Shown: positions 1 to 6,742, numbered from the stretch's first letter. The stretch: 8,229 nucleotides of DNA from Halobacteriales archaeon SW_5_68_122 (GCA_003022815.1 PXSL01000098.1:1194-9422); one strand, 5' to 3'. Notes: generated by a model not told the origin, from the sequence alone. Translations and numbers: made by a program.

Positions 1-103
1 TCCGTGAGGGTCGGCGGCTCCACTCCGCCCGACAACACCCGTCTCACCTGCCGTAGCAGGGTGTCGAGAGGTGTCGCATTTCCAAACTGGCTCAGTCAGT
101 GTT

Positions 104-121
104 GGATTAAGGTCTTAATCC
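104..121. repeat. Perfect inverted repeat (8-bp arms, 2-nt centre)
   Basis: Arms GGATTAAG and CTTAATCC are separated by GT. It is A/T-rich in a less GC-rich background. It could be an operator for a dimeric regulator or simply a hairpin. No intact gene starts nearby, so the role is unknown. Confidence 0.5.
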
Positions 122-186
122 GTCTTTGTGGGTGTCTGACTGTACTCACAGTACGATTCGCGGGTTGGTCAACTTTTCGACGGCCT

Positions 187-416
187 TCACTCGGGGTCAA
201 GCCCCAGGCACTCGGCCTGCTCCGCCTGTAGACCAGTCATCGTCGATCAAATCGTACATCCTCGCAAGACATGGCAGCCGGTCATCCGACTCTGCATCCC
301 TGGTCGTCGGCGGCTCACCCAGCTCCTGAGCGAATTGGCGGACTCTGAGATCAGATCCTCGTACTCGTAATCGTCGTACTCCGACCTGTGTACTGGTTTC
401 CATGGAACTCACCCAT
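187..416 (-). pseudogene. Decayed small gene (~76 codons), resembles homing-endonuclease-associated repeat
   Basis: Reading the minus strand from ATG at 416-414, protein-like sequence continues to a TGA at 189-187 only if the frame changes three times: MGEFHGNQYTG, then EYDDYEYEDLI, then VRQFAQELGEPPTTRDA running to MYDLIDDDW, then GLQAEQAECLGLDPE and the stop. Each piece has haloarchaeal character. The middle piece (helix, then E-L-G-x-P-P-T-T-R) resembles the small helical repeat found with homing endonucleases and regulators. That match is from memory and weak. A GGTGAT ribosome-binding motif lies a few bases upstream of the ATG and overlaps the stop of the preceding fragment, so the gene was probably translationally coupled. 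With three frame changes in 230 nt it is almost certainly non-functional unless the sequence is poor here. Confidence 0.55.
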
Positions 417-422
417 GCTGTA

Positions 423-545
423 TCACCCCTCGATACCCGCGTTTTCGCACATAAATGCTCGTATGCGCCTGCATTCTTCGAGGCATCGCACTCCTTCGGG
501 GTGCCCGACAGAAGCCACGGGAGCGATCCCCTGGTACACCCTCTA
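423..545 (-). pseudogene. Coding-like 3' remnant of an unknown gene
   Basis: On the minus strand a frame reads VYQGIAPVASVGHPEGVRC, then LEECRRIRAFMCENAGIEG, ending in TGA at 425-423. It looks like real protein, but an in-frame TAG lies at 545-543. Coding-like sequence further upstream appears in other frames, for example FKAIHTSGGCSVVHHGNDAA and MYRSISDFTDGGYRVET in the frame running from about 790. This suggests a longer minus-strand gene, possibly reaching 790-860, that has been broken. The stop lies 6 nt before the ATG of the next decayed gene, an operon-like spacing. I do not recognise the family. The fragment has several Cys and His residues but no clear motif. Confidence 0.4.
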
Positions 546-748
546 TGAACTCGAATCGAAATCTGAGAGGCCGTTGCGGCGTCGTTCCCGTGGTGTACAA
601 CCGAACAGCCGCCCGAGGTGTGGATTGCCTTGAAGCTGTATCTGGGAGCCGAACCGGGTAGGTAGGGTCGGCCCACGAAAGTGCTCGAAGCGGGCGACCA
701 AAGGGCGGTCTCGACGCGGTAGCCGCCATCGGTGAAATCCGAAATCGA

Positions 749-781
749 CCGATACATTCCATTAACAATCGGGTGTATCGG
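749..781. repeat. Inverted repeat with 8-bp arms
   Basis: CCGATACA at 749-756 is matched by TGTATCGG at 774-781, with a 17-nt A/T-rich loop. A run of six A on the plus strand follows at 789-794 (T6 on the minus strand). It may be a hairpin or protein-binding site in the decayed region. No function can be assigned. Confidence 0.4.
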
Positions 782-961
782 GTCCTTCAAAAAACCGTCT
801 AACGAGCGTGCGTCATGCTGCTGTACCCCTCGTCGTCGAGATTCGCCGCGGGGCGCCGTCTACGCGCTAATTTGCTACCGTCAACCGGGCATCTCCCGAC
901 GAGAGCTGACCCCCATGATTTTACAGAGCACACGGGACCTACGCTTTCGGACAGCGTCATA

Positions 962-971
962 AGTGTACACT
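962..971. repeat. 10-bp perfect palindrome AGTGTACACT
   Basis: This is a perfect palindrome just upstream of the coding-like fragment at 974-1084. It could be a dimer binding site, but one 10-bp palindrome is weak evidence. Confidence 0.25.
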
Positions 972-973
972 AG

Positions 974-1084
974 TTATTCGGGGCGGGATACAGCCTCTCC
1001 GAGCGGTTCGACCTGAAACAGGGGCGTACGATTACGGCCGTCGACCCGGAGACATCCACGCCAAGACCCAAACTGTCGCCGCTC
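974..1084 (+). pseudogene. Coding-like fragment of unknown gene
   Basis: From the codon after a TAG at 971-973, the plus strand reads LFGAGYSLSERFDLKQGRTI, then TAVDPETSTPRPKLSPLEVRV. Codon use is haloarchaeal and the sequence is protein-like. There is no start codon at its left edge, and the frame then runs into the dehydrogenase gene as nonsense. It looks like the truncated 3' part of a gene whose 5' part is missing. I do not recognise the family. Confidence 0.3.
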
Positions 1085-1095
1085 GAGGTCCGGGT

Positions 1096-2179
1096 GTGTT
1101 CAGGTTCGACTACCGTCCGGGGACCATCCGCTACGGCAGCGAGTGCGTCGCCGACCTGGGAGCGGAACTCGACGGCATCGGGGCAGAACGGGCGCTCGTG
1201 ATCGCCGGCGAGACGACGGGCACGACGCCCGAGGTGGTCGACCCGGTCCGCGAGGGACTAAGCGACCGACTGGCCGGCGTCTTCGCGGAGACGACGCCAG
1301 CCAAGCGCATCGGCACCGCAATCGAGGCGGCCGAGCGACTCGAGGAGGCGAACGCCGACGCGGCCGTCGCGCTAGGCGGCGGCAGCAGCCTCGACGTCGC
1401 AAAGGTAGCGACGGCCATCGCCGCCGGCGAGGCCTCCGGCGACGAAATCCGGGAGACGTTCGCCGAGACGGGTAGCGTCGCCGTCCCGGAAGGAGACCTC
1501 CTGCCGGTAGCGGCGGTGCCGACGACGCTCGCCGGTGCGGACCTCTCGATGGTCGCGGGTATCACGGCCCGCCGCGACGCCGAGTTGGTCCGGGGCGGCG
1601 CTTACGACGAGCGGTTGATGCCGTCGACGCTGCTGTACGACCCCGAGTTGTTCCGGACGACGCCGCACAAGGTGCTGTGCGGGTCGGCGATGAACGGCTT
1701 CGACAAGGCAGTCGAGACGGCCTACGCCTTAACGGCGACGCCGATAACCGACGGGACGGCAGTCCGGGCGCTACGGTTGCTCTCGCGTGGCCTGCCGGCG
1801 CTCGGCGACGGCGACCGCGACGACGGGACGATGCACGACGCCGTCGTCGGGACGATTCTGGCCCAGTACGGCTGTTCGCGGGCCGACGGCCTGACGCTGT
1901 CGCTGATTCACGCCTTCGGCCAGCGACCTGTTGGCCGAGGGGCTGGGCGTCGATGCGGCGGAAGCCGACACCACCGCCGAGGCCGTCGTTGAGCGGGTCG
2001 TCGAGGTCCGGGACGCCCTGGGGCTGCCGACGCGGCTCCGGGAGATATCGGACATGAGCGAGGCGGACCTGCCCGACGTCGCCGCCGACGTGGCCGGCGA
2101 TGGGTTCATGTCCAACTGCCCGGCGGGACTTGACCCAACCATCGACGAACTGGAGGCGGTGCTGCGGGCGGCGTGGTGA
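1096..2179 (+). pseudogene. Iron-type alcohol dehydrogenase family gene, inactivated by internal deletion
   Basis: This belongs to the iron-containing (group III) alcohol dehydrogenase family of NAD(P)-dependent oxidoreductases. The GTG start at 1096 has GAGGT 6 nt upstream. The N-terminal Rossmann part shows GGGSSLDVAK at residues 94-103, then PTTLAGADLSM (142-152) and the metal-site helix NGFDKAVET (200-208). In that helix the usual second ligand His is Glu. At codon 275 (HAFG, ending at 1920) the frame breaks. From 1922 a frame shifted by one base resumes with DLLAEGLGV and runs to TGA at 2177-2179 as a normal C-terminus (ELEAVLRAAW). Homologues, from memory, have about 30 more residues at the junction, including the two C-terminal His metal ligands. 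So this looks like an out-of-frame deletion rather than a one-base sequencing error. Substrate unknown. The first 298 codons stay open to 1992 and could give a truncated protein. Confidence 0.8.
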
Positions 2180-2195
2180 CGGCCGACGGCCGGAC

Positions 2196-2203
2196 AGTAT
2201 AGG
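2196..2203 (+). promoter_or_regulatory. Possible TATA-like box of the lipoprotein gene
   Basis: AGTATAGG is centred about 30 nt before the ATG at 2229 in otherwise GC-rich DNA. A GGAGG lies only 2 nt before the ATG, too close for a normal ribosome-binding site, which favours a leaderless or near-leaderless transcript. Weak match to the haloarchaeal consensus. Confidence 0.35.
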
Positions 2204-2228
2204 TGGCTCCAGCGGGTAGACGGAGGCG

Positions 2229-3137
2229 ATGCGACGCCGGACGGTACTGGCGGGCACCGGGGCCGCGCTGGCTGGCTGTGCCACCGTCGAGGAGACCGTC
2301 GAGGAGGCGGCCGGCCCGGACGGCCACCCGCTCGCGGGCGAGGCGACCGTCGCGGTCGTCGACCGGAGCGACAGCGACCACGACCTCGGGGCACTGGCCG
2401 ACGAAGCGATGGCGTTCTGGAGCGACAGCGCCGCACGGCACGCCGGCTTCGAGGTCACCTTCCGGCGGACCGGCGACGACCCGCCGGACGTCGAAATCGA
2501 GTTCCTCGACGGCCGCGAGGACCTCGACGGGTGCCAGCAGTACAGCTCCGAGGAGGTGCTCGGCTGTGCGCCGCTGGTCCGGGAGGGGACCCGCATCGAG
2601 CGGCCGCTGACCGCCGAGGTGGTCGCCCGGCGCCGCCCCTACGGCGACGTGCTGACGACGACCCAGCACGAACTCGGGCACATCCTCGGGCTGGGCCACG
2701 ACCGCGCGTACAACGAGGGCATCGGTCGCTGGAACGACGGCGAGTACGAGGCGGCGATACCCCGCTTCGAGCGCGCACGCGAGCGGTACGCCGCCATCGT
2801 CGACCACGTCGCGGCCGCCGAGACGGCCGCCGGGGCCTTCGCGGGGATGAATCGCCCGGACACCGTCGACCGGCCCCGCCTCGAGAGCGCCTTCGGGACG
2901 CTCCGGACCGTTGCGGACCTCACCGTGACCGCCGCCGAGAGCATGCGGGCCGCCGCGGAGGCGGCGGCCGACGGCGACCGCCAGCGGGCGCGAGACCGAC
3001 GGGATAACGCCAGCGGGGCGCTCGAGGAACTGTCGAGCATCGACACCCCAACGCCGGCCGATGTCGGCCGGGCGCTGGGGCTGGTCAGGGAACTCGACGA
3101 CGAAGGCGCGGACGCGGCGACCCCCGGCGGGAGCTAG
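2229..3137 (+). CDS. Tat-type lipoprotein with zinc-metallopeptidase motif
   Basis: A 302-residue predicted surface-anchored metallopeptidase. The N-terminus MRRRTVLAGTGAALAGC has twin/triple Arg, a short hydrophobic stretch and a lipobox (LAGC, Cys17), so it is probably exported by Tat and lipid-anchored outside the cell. Residues 35-145 resemble the N-terminal part of a metzincin-like domain. HELGHILGLGHD at 147-158 is the extended HEXXHxxGxxH/D zinc motif, with Glu148 catalytic and His147, His151 and His157 (or Asp158) as ligands. Residues 160-290 are Ala/Glu/Arg-rich and predicted helical. The first part (NDGEYEAAIPRFERARERY) looks like a TPR-type helix pair. The usual Met-turn soon after the zinc motif is not obvious, so catalytic activity is uncertain. 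Substrate unknown. The gene follows the broken dehydrogenase by 50 nt and is followed by a hairpin terminator candidate. Confidence 0.75.
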   Translation: MRRRTVLAGTGAALAGCATVEETVEEAAGPDGHPLAGEATVAVVDRSDSDHDLGALADEAMAFWSDSAARHAGFEVTFRRTGDDPPDVEIEFLDGREDLDGCQQYSSEEVLGCAPLVREGTRIERPLTAEVVARRRPYGDVLTTTQHELGHILGLGHDRAYNEGIGRWNDGEYEAAIPRFERARERYAAIVDHVAAAETAAGAFAGMNRPDTVDRPRLESAFGTLRTVADLTVTAAESMRAAAEAAADGDRQRARDRRDNASGALEELSSIDTPTPADVGRALGLVRELDDEGADAATPGGS

Positions 3138-3168
3138 CCGGCTGGGGTCGCGGCCGTCGCTGGTTAGT

Positions 3169-3192
3169 CGCGCCCAGTCGGAACTGGGCGCG
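3169..3192. terminator. Strong hairpin, possible bidirectional terminator
   Basis: Arms CGCGCCCAGT and ACTGGGCGCG pair perfectly over 10 bp with a CGGA loop. It starts 31 nt after the lipoprotein stop and lies downstream of the convergent tRNA-Asn gene, so it could end transcription from both sides. There is no clear T-run after it, so this is inference from position and structure. Confidence 0.45.
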
Positions 3193-3203
3193 TTGTCGCG
3201 GGA

Positions 3204-3229
3204 AGAAGCGCCGCCGCCAGGTCTCGAAC
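3204..3229 (-). repeat. Direct copy of the tRNA-Asn 3' end (att-like)
   Basis: These 26 bases are identical to 3347-3372, the 3' end of the tRNA-Asn gene: 5 trailer bases, the discriminator base, the acceptor 3' strand, the T-stem 3' strand and most of the T-loop. The rest of the tRNA is absent. Tyrosine integrases of archaeal viruses and plasmids use tRNA 3' ends as attachment sites and leave such duplicates. The spacing is only 143 bp and no integrase is present, so any element is gone or reduced to a scar. The copy continues into a hairpin (GTCTCGA at 3221-3227, TCGAGAC at 3233-3239). Confidence 0.65.
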
Positions 3230-3277
3230 GAGTCGAGACAGTCCTCACTCGCAGTGCTCGTTCGGCTGCGACTCGCC

Positions 3278-3308
3278 GGCTCGAGACCCCGACCGTCGCT
3301 TCTCGCGC
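3278..3308 (+). repeat. Degenerate inverted copy of the tRNA-Asn 3' end
   Basis: The reverse complement of this segment matches 3342-3373 at both ends (GCGCGAGAAGCG and GGTCTCGA-CC) with a few mismatches and one missing base in the middle. Its outer arm, GCTTCTCGCGC at 3298-3308, is perfectly complementary to GCGCGAGAAGC at 3342-3352 at the tRNA boundary. It is either a third, inverted att-like copy or a structured trailer of the tRNA transcript. Confidence 0.45.
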
Positions 3309-3352
3309 CGGTCGCTCCCAGCTGTCGCTGGTCGTTCGGTCGCGCGAGAAGC
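3298..3352 (-). repeat. 11-bp inverted repeat immediately 3' of tRNA-Asn
   Basis: GCTTCTCGCGC (3298-3308) pairs with GCGCGAGAAGC (3342-3352), enclosing 33 nt. In the tRNA transcript this would fold as a hairpin starting at the discriminator base, and might serve as a 3'-processing signal or terminator. It overlaps the att-like repeat copies, so its origin may be integration rather than regulation. Confidence 0.5.
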
Positions 3353-3372
3353 GCCGCCGCCAGGTCTCGAAC
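3347..3372 (-). repeat. tRNA-Asn 3' end copy within the intact gene (att-like)
   Basis: This is the partner of 3204-3229 (26 of 26 identical), forming the 3' part of the intact tRNA and its first trailer bases. The intact tRNA would be the reconstituted side of the att pair and the partial copy the distal side. Confidence 0.65.
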
Positions 3373-3424
3373 CTGGGACAACCTGGGTAACAACCAGGTG
3401 CTCTACCAACTGAGCTACGGCGGC
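3352..3424 (-). tRNA. tRNA-Asn (anticodon GTT)
   Basis: The minus strand folds into a complete 73-nt cloverleaf. The acceptor stem GCCGCCG/CGGCGGC is fully paired, followed by T8 A9, D-stem GCTC/GAGC with loop AGTTGGTA, anticodon stem CCTGG/CCAGG with loop TTGTTAC, a 5-nt variable loop, T-stem CCAGG/CCTGG with loop TTCGAGA, and discriminator G. The anticodon GTT at 3391-3389 reads Asn AAC/AAU. There is no intron. The 3' CCA is not encoded (the gene is followed by CTTCTC), so the transcript needs the CCA-adding enzyme encoded just beyond on the other strand. Its 3' end is duplicated at 3204-3229. A clear TATA box upstream of the 5' end is not obvious. Confidence 0.97.
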
Positions 3425-3480
3425 CCGTCGCGTTCGTGTGTACTGCGATTCGTCTCGGCGAACCTCGGCGACGTAAGCCG

Positions 3481-3503
3481 CGAGGGAGCCGCAGGCTCCC
3501 TCG
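3481..3503. repeat. Strong hairpin, 10-bp stem
   Basis: CGAGGGAGCC and GGCTCCCTCG pair perfectly around the loop GCA. It lies 57 nt upstream of the tRNA 5' end and 187 nt upstream of cca, next to a second hairpin. It is not placed as a terminator for any visible gene. The pair looks like a REP-type palindromic unit. Confidence 0.5.
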
Positions 3504-3508
3504 GCCCG

Positions 3509-3531
3509 CTCGCGCGGTACTGCCGCGCGAG
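3509..3531. repeat. Strong hairpin, 9-bp stem
   Basis: CTCGCGCGG and CCGCGCGAG pair perfectly around TACTG, 5 nt after the previous hairpin. The rest of the gap to cca (3532-3657) shows no gene, only a partial repeat of the word CAGGCTCCCT (3493-3501 region and 3609-3618). Confidence 0.5.
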
Positions 3532-3660
3532 GACACTGCAGGGCGCAACGCGCCTGAAGCGCGCAACGAGCCGCGGGAGTCAAGAGCGCCGAGGGCTTTC
3601 TCTGTCTTCAGGCTCCCTATGACCTCTTATCTGAACACTACCCGTGACGGCACCGACACG

Positions 3661-3668
3661 TTTTACGG
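3661..3668 (+). promoter_or_regulatory. TATA box of cca (leaderless transcript)
   Basis: TTTTACGG is centred about 26 nt before the ATG at 3690, and no ribosome-binding motif precedes the ATG. This spacing puts the transcription start at or next to the start codon, the usual leaderless layout in haloarchaea. Confidence 0.6.
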
Positions 3669-3689
3669 GGCGACGGCGCAACCGCGGAT

Positions 3690-5036
3690 ATGTCGTTCGA
3701 GTCGGTCCTCGGCGAGGTCCGCGACCGGGTCGTCCCTGGCGACGACGAGCGAGCGGCTCTTGAGTCGGTCGTCGAGGACCTGACCGGCCGCGCGGAGGCG
3801 GCCATCGGGGACCTGCGGGTCGAGGCCGACACCCGGCTCGTCGGGTCGACGGCCCGCGGGACCTGGCTCGCCGGCGACCGCGACGTGGACCTGTTCGTGC
3901 GGTTCCCGCCCGACCTCCCCCGGAAGGATCTTGAGCGGTACGGCCTGACAATCGGCCACGAGGTGCTGCCGGACGGCCACGAGGAGTTCGCCGAACACCC
4001 CTACGTCAAGGGCGAGTTCCGCGGCTTCGACGTCGACTGCGTGCCCTGCTACGCCGTCGAGTCGGCGACGGACATCCGCTCGGCGGTCGACCGGACGCCG
4101 TTCCACACCGCCTACCTCGAGGGCCGCATCGAGCCGCTGGTCGACGACGTCCGACTAGCAAAGGCGTTCCTCGCCGGCGTCGGCGCCTACGGGAGCGACC
4201 TCCGGACGAAGGGGTTCTCCGGCTACCTGACCGAACTGCTCGTCCTGGAGCACGGCGGCTTTCGGTCACTGCTGGAGGCGGCCGCCGACTGGTCGCCCCC
4301 GGTCCGGCTGGACCCCGAGGGCCACGGCCGCGAGTCGTTCGAGGACCCGCTGGCCGTCATCGACCCGACGGACGCCGAGCGGAACGTCGCGGCGGTCTGT
4401 TCGGCCCGGAACGTCGGCCGCCTGATACACTACGCCCGCGATTTGCTGGCCGACCCGCGAACCGACCTCTTCGAGCCGCGCGACCCGGCCCCGCTATCAT
4501 CCGCGGCGGTCCGGGAGGCCGTCGCCGCCCGCGGGACCATGCCCGTCGCGGTCCGGTTCGAGGCGCCCGACATCGTCGACGACCAGCTGTACCCCCAGCT
4601 GGAGAAGTCGCTGGCCGGCGTCGAGGGGCTGCTGGAGCGGGCGGGGTTCGCGCCGCTCCGGAGCGACCGCTTCGCCGACGACACCGCGGTCCTACTGGTC
4701 GAGTGTGCCGTCGCGGAACTGCCGGCCGTCGAGCGCCACCGGGGGCCGCCCGTCGGCGTTAGAGACCACGCCGAGGGCTTCCTCGAGTCATACGCCGACG
4801 ACCCCGAGGTGGCTGGGCCGTTCATCGACGCGGACGGCCACTACATCGTCGAGCGCCCCCGCGAGGCCCGGACGCCGGCCGAACGCCTCGAGGCCGACCT
4901 GTTCGGCGTCTCGCTGGGCCCTCACGTCGAGTCCGCTCTTGAGGAGGGCCACGAGGTGCTCGTCGGCGAGGAGGTGGCGGCGCTGGCAGAGGAGTTCGGC
5001 GCCGAGCTGGCCCGCTACTTCGAGCCGAGGCCGTAG
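3690..5036 (+). CDS. cca: Archaeal CCA-adding enzyme (tRNA nucleotidyltransferase)
   Basis: This cytoplasmic enzyme adds C, C and A to the 3' end of tRNAs from CTP and ATP without a template. At 448 residues it has the usual length of class I archaeal enzymes. The nucleotidyltransferase signature is clear: VGSTARGTWLAGDRDVDLFV at 51-70 gives the G-S-x-x-R-G-T motif and the metal-binding Asp65 and Asp67. The third carboxylate is in FDVDCVPCY, probably Asp116. The 2'-5'-OAS/poly(A)-polymerase-like segment follows (VRLAKAFLAGVGAYGSDLRT, then KGFSGYLTELLVLEHGG, about 153-190). The C-terminal half holds the tRNA-binding body and tail. The ATG at 3690 is supported by the TATA box 26 nt upstream. 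It converges on the small membrane-protein gene with a 6-nt gap. The neighbouring tRNA-Asn lacks an encoded CCA, consistent with dependence on this enzyme. No missing active-site residue is seen. Confidence 0.95.
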   Translation: MSFESVLGEVRDRVVPGDDERAALESVVEDLTGRAEAAIGDLRVEADTRLVGSTARGTWLAGDRDVDLFVRFPPDLPRKDLERYGLTIGHEVLPDGHEEFAEHPYVKGEFRGFDVDCVPCYAVESATDIRSAVDRTPFHTAYLEGRIEPLVDDVRLAKAFLAGVGAYGSDLRTKGFSGYLTELLVLEHGGFRSLLEAAADWSPPVRLDPEGHGRESFEDPLAVIDPTDAERNVAAVCSARNVGRLIHYARDLLADPRTDLFEPRDPAPLSSAAVREAVAARGTMPVAVRFEAPDIVDDQLYPQLEKSLAGVEGLLERAGFAPLRSDRFADDTAVLLVECAVAELPAVERHRGPPVGVRDHAEGFLESYADDPEVAGPFIDADGHYIVERPREARTPAERLEADLFGVSLGPHVESALEEGHEVLVGEEVAALAEEFGAELARYFEPRP

Positions 5037-5042
5037 TCGGGC

Positions 5043-5210
5043 TTACGCCGCGGTCTCGCGGTACCGGAGCAGTCCGGCCGCCGCGACGAGGCCGAGCCCC
5101 ACCAGGAGGCCGGTGTACGTCGCCACCCCGCCGTCGAGGAGAAGCGAGACGGTGAACAGGCCCATCCCGACCGACAGCAGGGCGGCGAACTGGTCATCGA
5201 GATCCGTCAT
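5043..5210 (-). CDS. Small two-helix membrane protein
   Basis: A 55-residue protein from ATG at 5210-5208: a short acidic N-terminus (MTDLDDQ) followed by two hydrophobic stretches (about residues 8-24 and 27-48) separated by a short Asp-Gly-Gly turn, and a charged end (RYRETAA). It is probably a helical hairpin in the membrane. The frame stays open upstream to 5303, overlapping the end of the deacetylase gene, but the extension (Arg/Thr/Ser-rich) looks non-coding, so the internal ATG is preferred. It lies 40 nt downstream of the deacetylase gene on the same strand and may be cotranscribed with it. Its stop is 6 nt from the cca stop. I do not recognise a family. Function unknown. Confidence 0.65.
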   Translation of the reverse strand: MTDLDDQFAALLSVGMGLFTVSLLLDGGVATYTGLLVGLGLVAAAGLLRYRETAA

Positions 5211-5250
5211 GTCGGCGACGAGTCGGCCGCGGCGGAGGAAAGCTTGTCGG

Positions 5251-6237
<987 letters not shown>

Positions 6238-6257
6238 CGCGCTTTGGCCGGCTTGGG

Positions 6258-6265
6258 TTTTGAAA
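6258..6265 (-). promoter_or_regulatory. TATA-like box of the deacetylase gene
   Basis: On the minus strand TTTCAAAA lies 21-28 nt before GTG 6237, the right spacing for a leaderless transcript, with no Shine-Dalgarno motif. It sits at or next to the edge of the hairpin-rich element, so the promoter may be native or supplied by the insertion. Confidence 0.45.
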
Positions 6266-6341
6266 TCGGTACGCTTAGAACCCGTGACCCCATCTATTGA
6301 GGTAGTCTGGGGACTCCACAACGGACTTCTCAGACGGGCTC

Positions 6342-6362
6342 TCGGAAAGCTCCGCTTTCCGA
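6342..6362. repeat. Hairpin, 9-bp stem, TCC loop
   Basis: TCGGAAAGC and GCTTTCCGA pair perfectly around TCC. It is the first of four similar trinucleotide-loop hairpins in the element. Confidence 0.6.
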
Positions 6363-6367
6363 TGGTT

Positions 6368-6386
6368 AGGAAATCTTCGATTTCCT
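6368..6386. repeat. Hairpin, 8-bp stem, TTC loop
   Basis: AGGAAATC and GATTTCCT pair perfectly around TTC, 5 nt after the previous hairpin. Purines lie on the 5' arm, as in the first hairpin. Confidence 0.6.
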
Positions 6387-6581
6387 TCGACGCAGTAATC
6401 CGGCCCTGAAGCCGGGAGCCGCCGACGGATGCCACTCCCACCGATGACAGGAGGGACGTTCCGAACCTGTCCACTAAGGCAGGATACATCCGGTACTGAC
6501 CGCCACACGGCGGGTGAGAAATCCCCTGCTCACTTTCGGGGTGACGCGCCCGAGGCTCACCGGCAATTAAAATGTTCAAAA

Positions 6582-6594
6582 ATCGTTCCACGAT
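6582..6594. repeat. Short hairpin, 5-bp stem, TCC loop
   Basis: ATCGT and ACGAT pair around TCC. Weak alone, but it shares the loop with its neighbours. Confidence 0.35.
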
Positions 6595-6605
6595 CTTCGA
6601 GCACA

Positions 6606-6626
6606 TCAGAGCGCTCCGCGCTCTGA
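6606..6626. repeat. Hairpin, 9-bp stem, TCC loop
   Basis: TCAGAGCGC and GCGCTCTGA pair perfectly around TCC. It has the same stem length and loop as the hairpin at 6342-6362, but a different stem sequence. Confidence 0.6.
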
Positions 6627-6699
6627 GGACGGTGTGAGCCAGCCCCCCAACCACTCCGTGTTGGAGCAGGGGGAGTCGCCTCACCATGGGACCGTGGCT

Positions 6700-6711
6700 G
6701 GTTGTACAACC
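6700..6711. repeat. 12-bp perfect palindrome GGTTGTACAACC
   Basis: A perfect palindrome without a loop inside the element. It could form the base of a cruciform or a dimer binding site. Confidence 0.4.
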
Positions 6712-6742
6712 CGCCTGCGAGTTGCCAAGGCGTGGGCCGAAA

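Larger units (their letters stand above)
1..1090. other. Gene-poor, less GC-rich stretch of decayed fragments
   Basis: This stretch has visibly more A/T than the rest of the window and no intact reading frame with normal haloarchaeal codon use. Protein-like passages can be read, but they switch frame or meet stops. The supportable pieces are listed separately: fragments at 187-416, 423-542 and 974-1084, and palindromes at 104-121, 749-781 and 962-971. Positions 10-33 can fold into a short stem with one bulge (GTCGGCGG against CCGCCCGAC). I see no RNA gene, integrase or transposase in it. The composition and density of broken genes suggest an old accessory region. This is inference. Confidence 0.6.

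Noticed and set aside
4..40. Left edge looks like the 3' end of a tRNA (a 5-bp arm with a 7-nt loop CTCCACT)
   Set aside because: The loop lacks the TTCRA pattern, and the 5' half would lie outside the window, so it cannot be tested. Only a short bulged hairpin is visible.
197..790. A 197-codon minus-strand frame as one intact gene
   Set aside because: Protein-like content moves between frames along it, an in-frame TAG breaks the best 3' fragment, and its C-terminal end is the wrong frame for the conserved ending LGLDPE.
3085..3393. Short peptides repeating SFETWRRRF in minus-strand frames
   Set aside because: The repeated peptide is the translation of the duplicated tRNA-Asn 3' end, not a protein motif.
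1562..3566. Long minus-strand frames opposite the dehydrogenase and lipoprotein genes
   Set aside because: Arg/Pro/Ser-rich shadows of GC-rich genes, without recognisable motifs and opposite clearly coding strands.
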